Positions 16,501-24,880 of a stretch of 64,000 nucleotides of DNA are shown here, one piece after another. The stretch is taken from positions 120,677 through 184,676 of the forward strand of contig JAHZDZ010000003.1 in the NCBI GenBank assembly GCA_019422105.1. Reading direction: 5' to 3'. The DNA is from Bacillota bacterium (GTDB lineage: Bacteria; Bacillota; Clostridia; Lachnospirales; Anaerotignaceae). Each line of letters begins with the position of its first letter. The stretch's first letter is position 1. The translations under genes and the position numbers were made by a program. The notes beneath the pieces were generated by a model that made no database searches, was not told the origin of the DNA, and was given only the letters and a program-made list of their open reading frames with translations.

Positions 16501-16603
16501 ATATTACCAGGAATACAAAGCCATTGACATAACAGTTGAGGAAAGTCATGGCATTATATGCTTGTAAAGCCTGACAGGAGAGCTTTGACAGCAGGCTGCA
16601 AAT

Positions 16604-16900
16604 TTATTCTGTATATAATATTATCTTTGCATTTGTGTTCACTTTTTCTCCTGCTCTGGGGAACTGGCCCGTTACGGATTCGCCCTCTCCCTTGATGTCG
16701 GCTTTCAGTTCAGCTTTATAGAGCTCATTTTTTGCTTCCCCGATTTTCCTGCCCGTCAAATCAGGTACCTCTATCTCCTTTACCTCATCCAGTTTTAATT
16801 CTTCCTGGGTATATTCCGGCTCTATGCCAAGATAGGGGAGAATATTGCTCATCAACTCCTTCATGACAGGTCCGGCCACAGTACCTCCGTAATAAACACC
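16604..16900 (-). pseudogene. spoVD: SpoVD-like PBP, 3' part of split gene with PASTA domain
   Basis: Minus-strand frame encoding GVYYGGTVAGPVMKELM, then ILPYLGIEPEYTQEE, then one PASTA domain (VPDLTGRKIGEAKNELYKA to NAKIILYTE) and a stop. GVYYGGT directly after the KTG-proximal DEPQG is the usual continuation of SpoVD/PBP2 transpeptidase domains, and exactly this continuation is missing from the plus-strand fragment ending at 1577. The open frame can be started at an ATG at 16912, but codons 16912-16901 belong to the other recombination arm and no ribosome site precedes them, so it is a fragment rather than a gene. Its 3' end faces the recombinase operon across a shared terminator, an arrangement kept when the segment is flipped. 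Confidence 0.88.
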
Positions 16901-16919
16901 CCCTTCTGCCATAATAAGG
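16898..16919 (-). other. Right recombination junction (hybrid att site, element arm + spoVD arm)
   Basis: On the minus strand the arm CCTTATTATGGCAGAAGGG (16919-16901) is followed by GG (16900-16899) and TGTTTATTACGG of spoVD. Exchange at GG with the junction at 1576-1577 recreates CAG-GGT-GTT in frame. The same exchange recreates the palindromic partner site. Confidence 0.75.
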
Positions 16920-17429
16920 AAAATGTATATTTATAAGGGTATGACTATTGATAAAATGAAATGCTGTGGTAAAATATAACTTTGTAGGTGTAATGCTTTT
17001 GTGTATAGAGCGACACTTTAGTGACAGAATGAAAACCGTATTAGCAGGCTATACATTTTAACCCAAAAAGCGCTATCAGTCTGTTTTTTATTTTTTAGGC
17101 CGGGCCTGTCCTATAAGAGTAGTTTTGGCATAAAATATTAAATAATACCGTACGGTTTTGTGTTTCCGCAAGAAAAAGAGGAAAATTTGATTTTTTGAAA
17201 AAATAGATAAATGTTTGCGTATTTTACTTTGTATTTTCTGTTAAAAATGCTTTTTTAGACATATGCAGTATGGTATAATGGCGGTAAACTAAAGCGTAGT
17301 TGTCTCAAGTGGCAGAAAAATCGCCGCAAAAGGCAGCGTAACATGGAATTTTAGCACATTTGCCATAGTATATCTGTAAACTGAGACAGATAAAATCGGC
17401 AGATCCCGAGGATATGAGGAGATGGATGC
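16920..17429. other. Leader region of the murE operon
   Basis: About 500 bp without a gene. It holds the promoter candidate at 17271-17279 and a leader of about 140 nt in which TGTCTCA (about 17299) can pair with TGAGACA (about 17383). No riboswitch was recognised. In a standard order spoVD would end here. Confidence 0.4.
17271..17279 (+). promoter_or_regulatory. Extended -10 promoter for murE
   Basis: TGGTATAAT, a TGn-extended perfect -10 without a clear -35, about 150 bp before murE. It gives murE a promoter independent of spoVD, so the inversion would not silence the mur genes. Confidence 0.55.
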
Positions 17430-18890
17430 ATGAAAATAGCAGATATTTTGACTGGTTTGGAATATATATTATTGGAAGGCAATGTGGATAAGGATATCAG
17501 ACAGATACAGTATGATTCCAGAAGAGTGGAAAAAGGAGATTTATTTGTCTGTATAACCGGTCTTCAGGCGGATGGGCATGCTTTTGCGTCAAAGGCTTTG
17601 GAGCAGGGGGCGGCGGCTTTGCTGGTTGAAAAGGAAATAGGGGCTGTACCGGAAGGAGTTGCGGTGATTAAGGTTCCAAATACCAGGAAGGCACTGGCAC
17701 TGTGTGCTGCCAACTATTACGGCAGACCATCTGAAAAAATGAATTTAATAGGTGTGACAGGGACAAACGGAAAGACAACGACAACCTATTTGATAAAATC
17801 AATTTTGGATAAGGCGGGCCACAAGGTGGGGATAGTGGGAACTATCGAAAACCGCATAGGCGACAAAAAGATACACACGGAGAGGACAACGCCGGAAAGC
17901 CTTGATTTGCAGGAATTATTTTCCGAGATGGTGAGTGAGAGGGTAAATGATGTGGTCATGGAAGTTTCCTCACATTCCCTGGCGCTTGACAGAGTGGCGG
18001 GATGCCGCTTCCAAATTGGTATTTTTACCAATTTGACGCAGGATCACTTGGATTATCATAAAACCATGGAAAACTACAAAAAAGCAAAGGGCATATTATT
18101 TGAGATGTGCAGGGAAGCGGTTATCAATATAGATGATGCCGCGGGAGAGTATATGGAGGAGGCAGCAAAAGGCAAGAGGATGCTGACAACGGGAATTGAC
18201 AATGAAAAGGCGGATTTACTGGCGGAGAATATCCATATATCTGCAAACGGTGTGAGGTTTACACTGGACTACGCAGAAAGACAATATCCGGTTGTGCTGA
18301 ATATTCCGGGTAAATTCAGTATTTACAATGCACTTGGTGCAATCGGCGCCTGCCTTTTGATGGGGATTGATATGGAAACCATATTGGCCGGTCTAGCGGA
18401 TAACAAGGGCGTTCCCGGCAGATTTCAGACTGTGGAGAGCAAAAGGGGCTTTAACGCCATTGTGGATTATGCCCATACGCCGGATGGTCTGGAAAATATT
18501 TTGAATACTGCTCATGAGTTTGTAAGGGGCAGAATTCTCACTGTATTTGGCTGCGGCGGGGACAGGGACAGGACAAAGCGGCCCGTTATGGGAGAGATAG
18601 CGGGACGGCTGTCAGATTTTTGTATTATCACCTCCGATAATCCAAGGACAGAGGATCCCTATTTGATATTGGATGATGTGGAGCCGGGCACACAAAAAAC
18701 AGGATGTCCTTATATCAAGATTGTTGACAGAAGGGAAGCCATTTTTCATGCTGTTAAGATGGCTGAAAAGGATGATTTGGTTGTCATTGCAGGAAAAGGC
18801 CATGAGAACTATCAGATATTTGCCGATAAAACAATACATTTTGACGATGTTGAAGTCGTAAGGGAAGCGTTTGGGGAGGATGCAAAATGA
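17430..18890 (+). CDS. murE: UDP-MurNAc-L-Ala-D-Glu:meso-diaminopimelate ligase
   Basis: 486 residues, full length. A Mur ligase that adds the third amino acid to the cytoplasmic peptidoglycan precursor, using ATP. The P-loop is GVTGTNGKTTTTYL (about 110). The N-terminal domain has DSRRVEKGDLFVC, the central domain NLTQDHLDYHKTMENY with the carbamylated-Lys region nearby, and the C-terminal domain has VFGCGGDRDRTKRP and DNPRTEDP. DNPR is the meso-DAP specificity motif, so the wall is of the DAP type. ATG 17430 has ATGAGGAG upstream. It overlaps murF by 4 nt (ATGA), so translation is coupled. Confidence 0.96.
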   Translation: MKIADILTGLEYILLEGNVDKDIRQIQYDSRRVEKGDLFVCITGLQADGHAFASKALEQGAAALLVEKEIGAVPEGVAVIKVPNTRKALALCAANYYGRPSEKMNLIGVTGTNGKTTTTYLIKSILDKAGHKVGIVGTIENRIGDKKIHTERTTPESLDLQELFSEMVSERVNDVVMEVSSHSLALDRVAGCRFQIGIFTNLTQDHLDYHKTMENYKKAKGILFEMCREAVINIDDAAGEYMEEAAKGKRMLTTGIDNEKADLLAENIHISANGVRFTLDYAERQYPVVLNIPGKFSIYNALGAIGACLLMGIDMETILAGLADNKGVPGRFQTVESKRGFNAIVDYAHTPDGLENILNTAHEFVRGRILTVFGCGGDRDRTKRPVMGEIAGRLSDFCIITSDNPRTEDPYLILDDVEPGTQKTGCPYIKIVDRREAIFHAVKMAEKDDLVVIAGKGHENYQIFADKTIHFDDVEVVREAFGEDAK

Positions 18891-20275
18891 CAGCATTGAG
18901 TTTGGGGGAAATAGTCTCGGCAGTGAAGGGAGAACTGATTTCTTCTGAAGAAATGAATTTGGAAAGTGTATGGATTGATAATATCAGCACAGATTCAAGG
19001 CAGACAGGACAGGGGGATTTATTTATCCCGATTCGGGGAGAAAATTTCGACGGCCACAGCTTTATTGAAAGAGCTATGGAGACCGGCGCTGTCTGCGCTC
19101 TGTGCGAAAGGGACTACAATGCTTCCGGTGAGGGACACTTACTGATAAGAGTGGAGGATACCAAAAAAGCACTTCGAGATTTGGCGGGATATTATTTGTC
19201 AAAATTTCCGGTTAAAAAGGTGGCCGTTACGGGAAGTGTGGGCAAAACCACCACAAAGGATATGATTGCGGCGGTTTTGGGGCAGAGATATCGCGTACTG
19301 AAAACCAGCGGCAACTTTAACAATGAAATCGGACTGCCTCTGACGGTATTCCAATTGGATGAGAGTTATGAGGCCGTTGTTTTGGAGATGGGAATGAACA
19401 GCTTTGGCGAGATACATAATCTTTCTGAGATTGTAAGGCCTGATATTGCAGTCATTACCAATGTCGGCATATCCCATGTGGAGAGACTTGGATCCAGGGA
19501 GGGCATATTAAGGGCCAAAAGCGAGATTTTTGATTTTATGGATGATAAGGGACTTGCTGTTTTAAACGGGGACAATGACCTTCTGCCAACATTGAAGGGG
19601 AGTCTGCCCTGTAGGGCGATATGGTTTGGCGTGGAGAACAGGGAGGACATTTACAGTGATCATATCACCCCTATGGGCCTTGAGGGCACGGGATGCGAGA
19701 TATTTACACAAAAGGGCAGCTTTTACGCAGCAATCCCTGTGCCGGGAGAGCATATGGTGTATAATGCGATGTGTGCTGCGGCCTGCGGGCTGGCACTGGG
19801 GCTTACGCTTGATGAAATCAAAAACGGTATAGAGAACTTTGTGCCGACCGACATGAGGATGAATATCATAAAGGAGGAGAATGGCTTTACCATTATCAAC
19901 GATTCCTACAATGCCAATCCTGTGTCCATGAAAGCGGCGCTTGATGTGCTGGCTATGGCGGAAGGGCACAAGACGGCGGTTATGGGGGACATGTTTGAAT
20001 TAGGAGAGAATTCCGAAAAAATGCATTATGAGATAGGAGAGTATGCGGATAAAAAGGGGATTGATACGATTATCTGTATCGGCGACGCAGCTCAGGCTAT
20101 CGCACACGGTGCTTTGGACGGCGGACACAGAAATGTGTTCTATTATCCCGACAAGGAAATGTTTTTTGAGGACGGTTTTGATAATATTTCAAAATCTGAA
20201 AATACTGTACTGGTGAAGGCGTCACACGGCATGCATTTGGAGGAAATCATAGAAAAAATACAAGAGGTGAAGTAG
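18887..20275 (+). CDS. murF: UDP-MurNAc-tripeptide:D-Ala-D-Ala ligase
   Basis: 462 residues. It adds the D-Ala-D-Ala dipeptide to complete the pentapeptide precursor. N-terminal DSRQTGQGDLFIPI, P-loop VTGSVGKTTTKDM, GNFNNEIGLPLTV (typical of MurF), EMGMNSFGEI, NVGISHVERLGS, and C-terminal NDSYNANPVSMKAAL and MGDMFELGE. The start overlaps the murE stop, and mraY follows after 3 nt. Operon position and motifs agree. Confidence 0.96.
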   Translation: MTALSLGEIVSAVKGELISSEEMNLESVWIDNISTDSRQTGQGDLFIPIRGENFDGHSFIERAMETGAVCALCERDYNASGEGHLLIRVEDTKKALRDLAGYYLSKFPVKKVAVTGSVGKTTTKDMIAAVLGQRYRVLKTSGNFNNEIGLPLTVFQLDESYEAVVLEMGMNSFGEIHNLSEIVRPDIAVITNVGISHVERLGSREGILRAKSEIFDFMDDKGLAVLNGDNDLLPTLKGSLPCRAIWFGVENREDIYSDHITPMGLEGTGCEIFTQKGSFYAAIPVPGEHMVYNAMCAAACGLALGLTLDEIKNGIENFVPTDMRMNIIKEENGFTIINDSYNANPVSMKAALDVLAMAEGHKTAVMGDMFELGENSEKMHYEIGEYADKKGIDTIICIGDAAQAIAHGALDGGHRNVFYYPDKEMFFEDGFDNISKSENTVLVKASHGMHLEEIIEKIQEVK

Positions 20276-20278
20276 GGA

Positions 20279-21262
20279 ATGGATTCACTGGTGTGGTCTA
20301 TTTATGCGGTTATTGTTTCGTTTATTGCGGGGGTTATTTTATGCCCTCTTCTGATACCCGTTCTGCACAGGCTTAAATTTGGGCAGACGGAGAGGGGAGA
20401 CGGCCCTCAGAGCCATCTGAAAAAGAACGGCACTCCGACAATGGGCGGTATCGCCATACTGGCGGCTTTTTTTCTGACAGGACTTGTTTTTGCGAAAAAA
20501 AGCATTGAGGTAAACTGGGATGGGATTGCCGTTATTATGGTAACTCTTGGTTTTGGCGTTATTGGCTTTATTGATGACTATATCAAGGTGGTGAAAAAAC
20601 GCTCCCTCGGTTTAAAACCGATGCAGAAGATAGTAGGACAAGTTTTGATTACACTGCTATTTTTGTGGTATATTTATACCCAGACGGAAATAGGGACGGA
20701 TATTTATATTCCCTTTACCAGCGGCATGACAATTGATTTGAAGCTATTGTATATTCCGTTTTTGTTTATCGTCATGCTGGGCACGGTAAACGGCGTCAAT
20801 TTGACGGATGGGCTGGATGGACTGGCAAGCGGCGTCACCCTTATTGTAGCTATGTTTTTCATGATGGTGACATGGGCTTTTGACACGGCCATAACGCCTG
20901 TCTGCGGGGCGGTTATCGGAAGCCTTCTGGCTTTTCTGATTTTTAACGCCTATCCCGCAAAGGTTTTTATGGGAGACACAGGTTCTCTGGCATTGGGCGG
21001 TTTTGTGGCGTCTGTGGCGGTACTTTTAAAAATGCCCATATTTATATTGATCGTTGGCTTTATCTATCTGTTGGAATCAGTATCCGTTATCATACAGGTT
21101 TTGTATTATAAAAAGACGAAAAAGAGATTTTTCAAAATGGCGCCGATACATCACCATTTTGAACTTTGCGGCTGGAGTGAGACAAAGGTTGTCACGGTTT
21201 TTTATGTAGTCACGGCCTTATTGTGTCTCATTGGTATTTTAGCCTGCAAAACATTACTATAA
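20279..21262 (+). CDS. mraY: Phospho-N-acetylmuramoyl-pentapeptide transferase
   Basis: 327 residues, polytopic membrane protein (about 10 segments). It transfers phospho-MurNAc-pentapeptide to undecaprenyl phosphate, making lipid I. Signature features are the DGPQSHLKKNGTPTMGG substrate loop, FIDDYIKVVKKRSLGL with the Asp pair, NLTDGLDGLA, MGDTGSLALG and the cytoplasmic APIHHHFEL loop. The ribosome site GAGGTGA overlaps the end of murF. Confidence 0.96.
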   Translation: MDSLVWSIYAVIVSFIAGVILCPLLIPVLHRLKFGQTERGDGPQSHLKKNGTPTMGGIAILAAFFLTGLVFAKKSIEVNWDGIAVIMVTLGFGVIGFIDDYIKVVKKRSLGLKPMQKIVGQVLITLLFLWYIYTQTEIGTDIYIPFTSGMTIDLKLLYIPFLFIVMLGTVNGVNLTDGLDGLASGVTLIVAMFFMMVTWAFDTAITPVCGAVIGSLLAFLIFNAYPAKVFMGDTGSLALGGFVASVAVLLKMPIFILIVGFIYLLESVSVIIQVLYYKKTKKRFFKMAPIHHHFELCGWSETKVVTVFYVVTALLCLIGILACKTLL

Positions 21263-21286
21263 GTTTGGAAAGGAAGCGTATGGAAA

Positions 21287-22702
21287 ATGGAGTACAAAAA
21301 TAAGAAGGTGTTAGTCTGCGGTATGGCAAGAAGCGGCATTTCCGCGGCGAAGCTTTTAAAGCAGCTTGGAGCTGAGGTTACTTTGCAGGATTTGAAAAAC
21401 AGGGACGACATTGAGGAGGATGTTTCCTCACTGGAGGACAAGGGCATTGTTATCTATGACGGAAAAAATCCTGACGATATTGTGGAGGAGCAGGATTTGA
21501 TTGTCATAAGCCCGGGCATTCCCTGCGATTTGCCTTTTGTAATGAAGGCAAAGGAGAAAAACATTCCTGTCATCAGCGAGATAGAGCTCAGCTACACCCT
21601 GTGTCCTTGCCCTATTGCGGCGATTACAGGGACAAACGGAAAGACAACCACTACAACACTGGCAGGTGAAATGATTAAGACGAAATATGAGAATTTTGCT
21701 ATCGTGGGAAATATCGGTGTTCCATTCAGCGAGGAGGTGCCGGAGCTTAACGATAAGAGCTTTGTGGTGGCGGAGATAAGCTCCTTTCAGCTGGAAAGCT
21801 GTGATACCTTCCATCCAAGGGTAAGTGCGGTTTTAAACATTACCCCCGACCATCTGAACAGACACAAAACCCTTGAAAACTATATTGCAATGAAGGAAAG
21901 GGTTTTTGAGAACCAGACCGAGGAGGACTACTGCATTTTAAATTATGACGATGAGGTTTGCAGAGCCATGGCCGGAAAGACAAAGGCGCAGGTTCTTTTC
22001 TTCAGCAGTCATAATACTTTGGATAAGGGAATATATCTTAAAGGTGACGATATTGTTATCAGTCTTTGGGATATGGACGATATTGTGATTAATGTCAATG
22101 ACATGCAGATACTGGGAAGCCATAACTATGAAAACGCTATGGCGGCTATCCTTATCGCCCTTTGCGCGGGGGTAACCCTTGACGGTATCCGTCAAGTTTT
22201 AAGGGAATTTATGGGGGTAGAGCACAGAATAGAGTATGTCACAACTGTTGACGGCGTAGATTATTATAATGATTCCAAGGGCACCAATCCCGATGCAGCT
22301 ATCCGTGCGGTTCTGGCCATGAAGAAGCCGATTGTGCTTATCGGCGGAGGCTATGACAAGCAGTCGGAATATGACGAGTGGGTGAAGACCTTCGAGGGAA
22401 GGGTAAAGCACCTTGTATTAATCGGAGAGACGGCGGATAAGATTGAGGAAACCTGTCACAAATATGGCTTTGACGCTGTAACAAGAGCGGCTGGCCTGAA
22501 AAACGCGGTGGAAAAATGTCAGGAGCTTGCCGAGAGCGGCGATTGCGTCCTTCTCTCCCCGGCGTGTGCAAGCTGGGATATGTTCGAGGATTATGAGCAG
22601 CGCGGAAAAATGTTCAAGTTCATGGTACGTGCTCTGATACGCAATGAAAAGGGCAAACGGGTAGTTATGGGAATGGAAGGCTTTGGGGGAATGTTTTTCT
22701 AA
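21287..22702 (+). CDS. murD: UDP-MurNAc-L-Ala:D-glutamate ligase
   Basis: 471 residues. It adds D-Glu to UDP-MurNAc-L-Ala. An N-terminal Rossmann-like nucleotide site (VLVCGMARSGISAAKLL), P-loop AITGTNGKTTTTTL, NITPDHLNRHKTLENY, NDSKGTNPDAA and the late LSPACASWDMFEDYEQRG are all MurD signatures. It follows mraY by 24 bp. The C-terminal extension after RGKMFK is slightly longer than usual (about 25 residues). Confidence 0.96.
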   Translation: MEYKNKKVLVCGMARSGISAAKLLKQLGAEVTLQDLKNRDDIEEDVSSLEDKGIVIYDGKNPDDIVEEQDLIVISPGIPCDLPFVMKAKEKNIPVISEIELSYTLCPCPIAAITGTNGKTTTTTLAGEMIKTKYENFAIVGNIGVPFSEEVPELNDKSFVVAEISSFQLESCDTFHPRVSAVLNITPDHLNRHKTLENYIAMKERVFENQTEEDYCILNYDDEVCRAMAGKTKAQVLFFSSHNTLDKGIYLKGDDIVISLWDMDDIVINVNDMQILGSHNYENAMAAILIALCAGVTLDGIRQVLREFMGVEHRIEYVTTVDGVDYYNDSKGTNPDAAIRAVLAMKKPIVLIGGGYDKQSEYDEWVKTFEGRVKHLVLIGETADKIEETCHKYGFDAVTRAAGLKNAVEKCQELAESGDCVLLSPACASWDMFEDYEQRGKMFKFMVRALIRNEKGKRVVMGMEGFGGMFF

Positions 22703-22733
22703 GGGGTAATTTTTGCAGAAAGGGGGTGCATGG

Positions 22734-23885
22734 ATGGCACAGAGAAACAGAAGCGCTGCTCAAAAGGCGGCGAAAAGAAAAAAGGTTTTAAAGGATAACC
22801 AGTATGATTTTACCATTTTGTTTGTGGTTATTGCTCTTGTGCTCTTTGGTGTGGTCATGATATTCAGCGCCAGCTATTATTTTGCACTCACAAGCCCCCA
22901 GTTTAATGATATGTACAGCTTTTTGAAAAAGCAGCTGGTATGGGCGACCCTTGGCTTTATTGCAATGGCGTTTATGATGAACTTTAATTACCGCTATCTG
23001 AAAAATTTTGCTTTTCTGGCCTACATTGCAACAAACATCTGTCTGGTACTGGTTATCTTTATCGGAACGGAAATAAACGGCTCAAGAAGATGGCTTGGTA
23101 TCGGAAACCTGAGCTTTCAGCCCTCCGAGGCGGCAAAGCTTGCGGTAATACTGTATTTATCCTTTTACATAACGACACACAAAAATGTGCTGAACACTTT
23201 TCGGGGTTTTCTCAGGTGCCTTTTGATACTGGGGATTCCCTGCGCCCTTATTGCCCTTCAAAACCTGAGTACGGCCATTGTTGTAGGCGGTATCGGTGCA
23301 ATCATTCTATTTATCGCAAGCCCTAAAATATGGTACTTTTTCCCCTTTGCAGGGCTGGCGGGGGCGGCGGGCGCCGTACTGGTACTGGTACCTCAGTTTG
23401 CCTACAGGCTGGAGAGAATCAAGGTTTGGCTTGATCCCTTCGCCTATCCCCTTGAGGGCGGCTATCAGATTATACAGTCCCTCTATGCGGTAGCGTCAGG
23501 AGGACTGTTTGGGCTGGGGATTGGACAGAGCAGGCAGAAAACCTATGTGCCTGAGCCATACAATGATATTATATTTGCCATTGTATGCGAGGAGCTGGGT
23601 CTTGTGGGCGCAATTATACTGATACTGCTCTTTGTGGTGCTTATCTGGCGTGGTATTAAGGTTGCCATGAACTCGGAGGATATGTTTGGCTGTCTGGTCG
23701 CTACGGGCATTGTTGGCATGATAGCTATTCAGGTAATTGTCAATATAGCCGTTGCCACAAACACTATGCCCAATACGGGAATGCCCCTTCCTTTTATCAG
23801 CTACGGCGGAACCTCTCTTGTGTTTACCATGTGTGCTATGGGTATCCTCTTGAATATTTCAAGGTATCAGAAAAACAGGGAATAG
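22734..23885 (+). CDS. ftsW: SEDS peptidoglycan glycosyltransferase FtsW/SpoVE
   Basis: About 383 residues from ATG 22734 (GAAAGGGGG upstream; the frame reaches a TTG at 22713). A SEDS family membrane protein with about 10 segments that polymerises lipid II glycan. Motifs are RRWLGIGNLSFQPSEAAKLA, YPLEGGYQIIQSLYAVASGG, GIGQS, CEELGLVGA and MPLPFISYGGTSL. By position after murD it corresponds to ftsW or spoVE; the two cannot be separated from sequence alone. The cluster stops here, without murG, ftsQ/divIB or ftsZ. Confidence 0.93.
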   Translation: MAQRNRSAAQKAAKRKKVLKDNQYDFTILFVVIALVLFGVVMIFSASYYFALTSPQFNDMYSFLKKQLVWATLGFIAMAFMMNFNYRYLKNFAFLAYIATNICLVLVIFIGTEINGSRRWLGIGNLSFQPSEAAKLAVILYLSFYITTHKNVLNTFRGFLRCLLILGIPCALIALQNLSTAIVVGGIGAIILFIASPKIWYFFPFAGLAGAAGAVLVLVPQFAYRLERIKVWLDPFAYPLEGGYQIIQSLYAVASGGLFGLGIGQSRQKTYVPEPYNDIIFAIVCEELGLVGAIILILLFVVLIWRGIKVAMNSEDMFGCLVATGIVGMIAIQVIVNIAVATNTMPNTGMPLPFISYGGTSLVFTMCAMGILLNISRYQKNRE

Positions 23886-24082
23886 GAGCAAGTAAACAGG
23901 TATGGAGCAGTCAGTGTTTGATAGATACCCTTGATTTTGTCAGACTGTTTTGATGAATAAGGATTTGTTTTCTGTTATAAAAACTGTCCGCATTTGGAAT
24001 TCCCCGGAAGATGATTGGCTGATTTTCAGGCCAAACCGTTTCCTTATTTCGTTTTTTATTGTGACAGCAATAAAAATACAGC

Positions 24083-24112
24083 GGAAGCCTGTAAACAGGC
24101 TTCCTTTTTTTA
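24083..24112 (+). terminator. Rho-independent terminator of the mur-ftsW operon
   Basis: Stem GGAAGCCTG with CAGGCTTCC (24083-24091 / 24096-24104), 4-nt loop, followed by eight T. Confidence 0.85.
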
Positions 24113-24301
24113 ATATTTTATGCCTTTAGCTGTACGAAAAAAGATATTTGGCTGTGGCGGTTTGCTTTCTTCAGAAACTTTTTGAAAAAAAGTAGTGCAT
24201 TTTTAGAACTTTGTATTATAATATACGTAAATAAGAGTGAGGCTTTCTATAGTCTCTTCTTTTTGAGACAGTATTAGCAATCAATAAGCTTAATGGCTAA
24301 C

Positions 24302-24326
24302 AACAGAAAATTTTCTGTTTTTTTAG
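24302..24326 (+). terminator. Possible attenuator-type terminator in the mcsA leader
   Basis: The 18-bp perfect palindrome AACAGAAAATTTTCTGTT (24302-24319) runs into T6. It lies between the promoter candidate and mcsA, so it could attenuate the operon. It is AT-rich and would form a weak hairpin. Confidence 0.35.
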
Positions 24327-24373
24327 ACTTATAAAGCGCGGCAGAATAAAAAAGGTTGAAGGAGGGGAATTCT

Positions 24374-24877
24374 ATGCTTTGTGAGAGATGTAAGAAGAAA
24401 ACGGCAACGGTGCATATGGCACGGATTATAAACGGCATGAAGGTGGAAACGCATTTATGCGACCAGTGCGCCTCAGAAGCTTATACGGAAAACCCGATTT
24501 CTTTTCAGGATATCTTCCAGGGACTTCTGAATATCGTAAACAATTCCGCAAAGCCTCAAAAGGGTGAAACTGGCGCAGGGGAAGCCCTTGCGTGTCCCAG
24601 CTGCGGCATGACCTATGAGCAATTCAGAAGAAACGGAAAATTTGGGTGCAGCAGGTGCTATGACACCTTTGGTGCACAGCTTGACGGTACGCTGAAAAGC
24701 ATACACGGAAGCAATGTGCATAAGGGGAAAATACCCCTTAAAAGCGGTAAAAATTATAGGATGAAGAAGGAAAAGGATGAATTGAAACAGAAGCTAAAGG
24801 CGGCTATAGAAAAGGAAGAGTTTGAGGAGGCCGCTCTTTTGCGGGATAAAATCAGAGCTTTAGAAAAGGAGGCGTAG
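24374..24877 (+). CDS. mcsA: McsA, activator of the McsB protein arginine kinase
   Basis: 167 residues from ATG 24374 (GGAGGGG upstream). Two CxxC zinc-binding pairs are visible, CERCKKKTA with CDQCASEA and CPSCGMTYEQFRRNGKFGCSRC, followed by a C-terminal UVR motif (LKAAIEKEEFEEAALLRDKIRALE). McsA binds and stimulates McsB and links it to ClpC in the stress response. It is 3 nt from mcsB and part of mcsA-mcsB-clpC. The usual first gene ctsR is missing. Confidence 0.93.
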   Translation: MLCERCKKKTATVHMARIINGMKVETHLCDQCASEAYTENPISFQDIFQGLLNIVNNSAKPQKGETGAGEALACPSCGMTYEQFRRNGKFGCSRCYDTFGAQLDGTLKSIHGSNVHKGKIPLKSGKNYRMKKEKDELKQKLKAAIEKEEFEEAALLRDKIRALEKEA

Positions 24878-24880
24878 GGT

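Larger units (their letters stand above)
23886..24373. other. Intergenic stretch between ftsW and mcsA
   Basis: It holds the ftsW-side terminator (24083-24112), a promoter candidate with TATAAT at 24217-24222, and an AT-rich perfect palindrome AACAGAAAATTTTCTGTT (24302-24319) followed by a T-run. No CtsR-type heptad repeat (GGTCAAA) is visible and there is no ctsR gene. Confidence 0.5.

Noticed and set aside
1578..16898. Ordinary prophage or conjugative element inserted in spoVD
   Set aside because: No phage structural, lysis, replication, relaxase or type IV secretion genes are present, and the spoVD 3' part is in inverted orientation on the far side, which simple insertion would not give.
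24181..24373. CtsR operator upstream of mcsA
   Set aside because: No tandem GGTCAAA heptads found on either strand.
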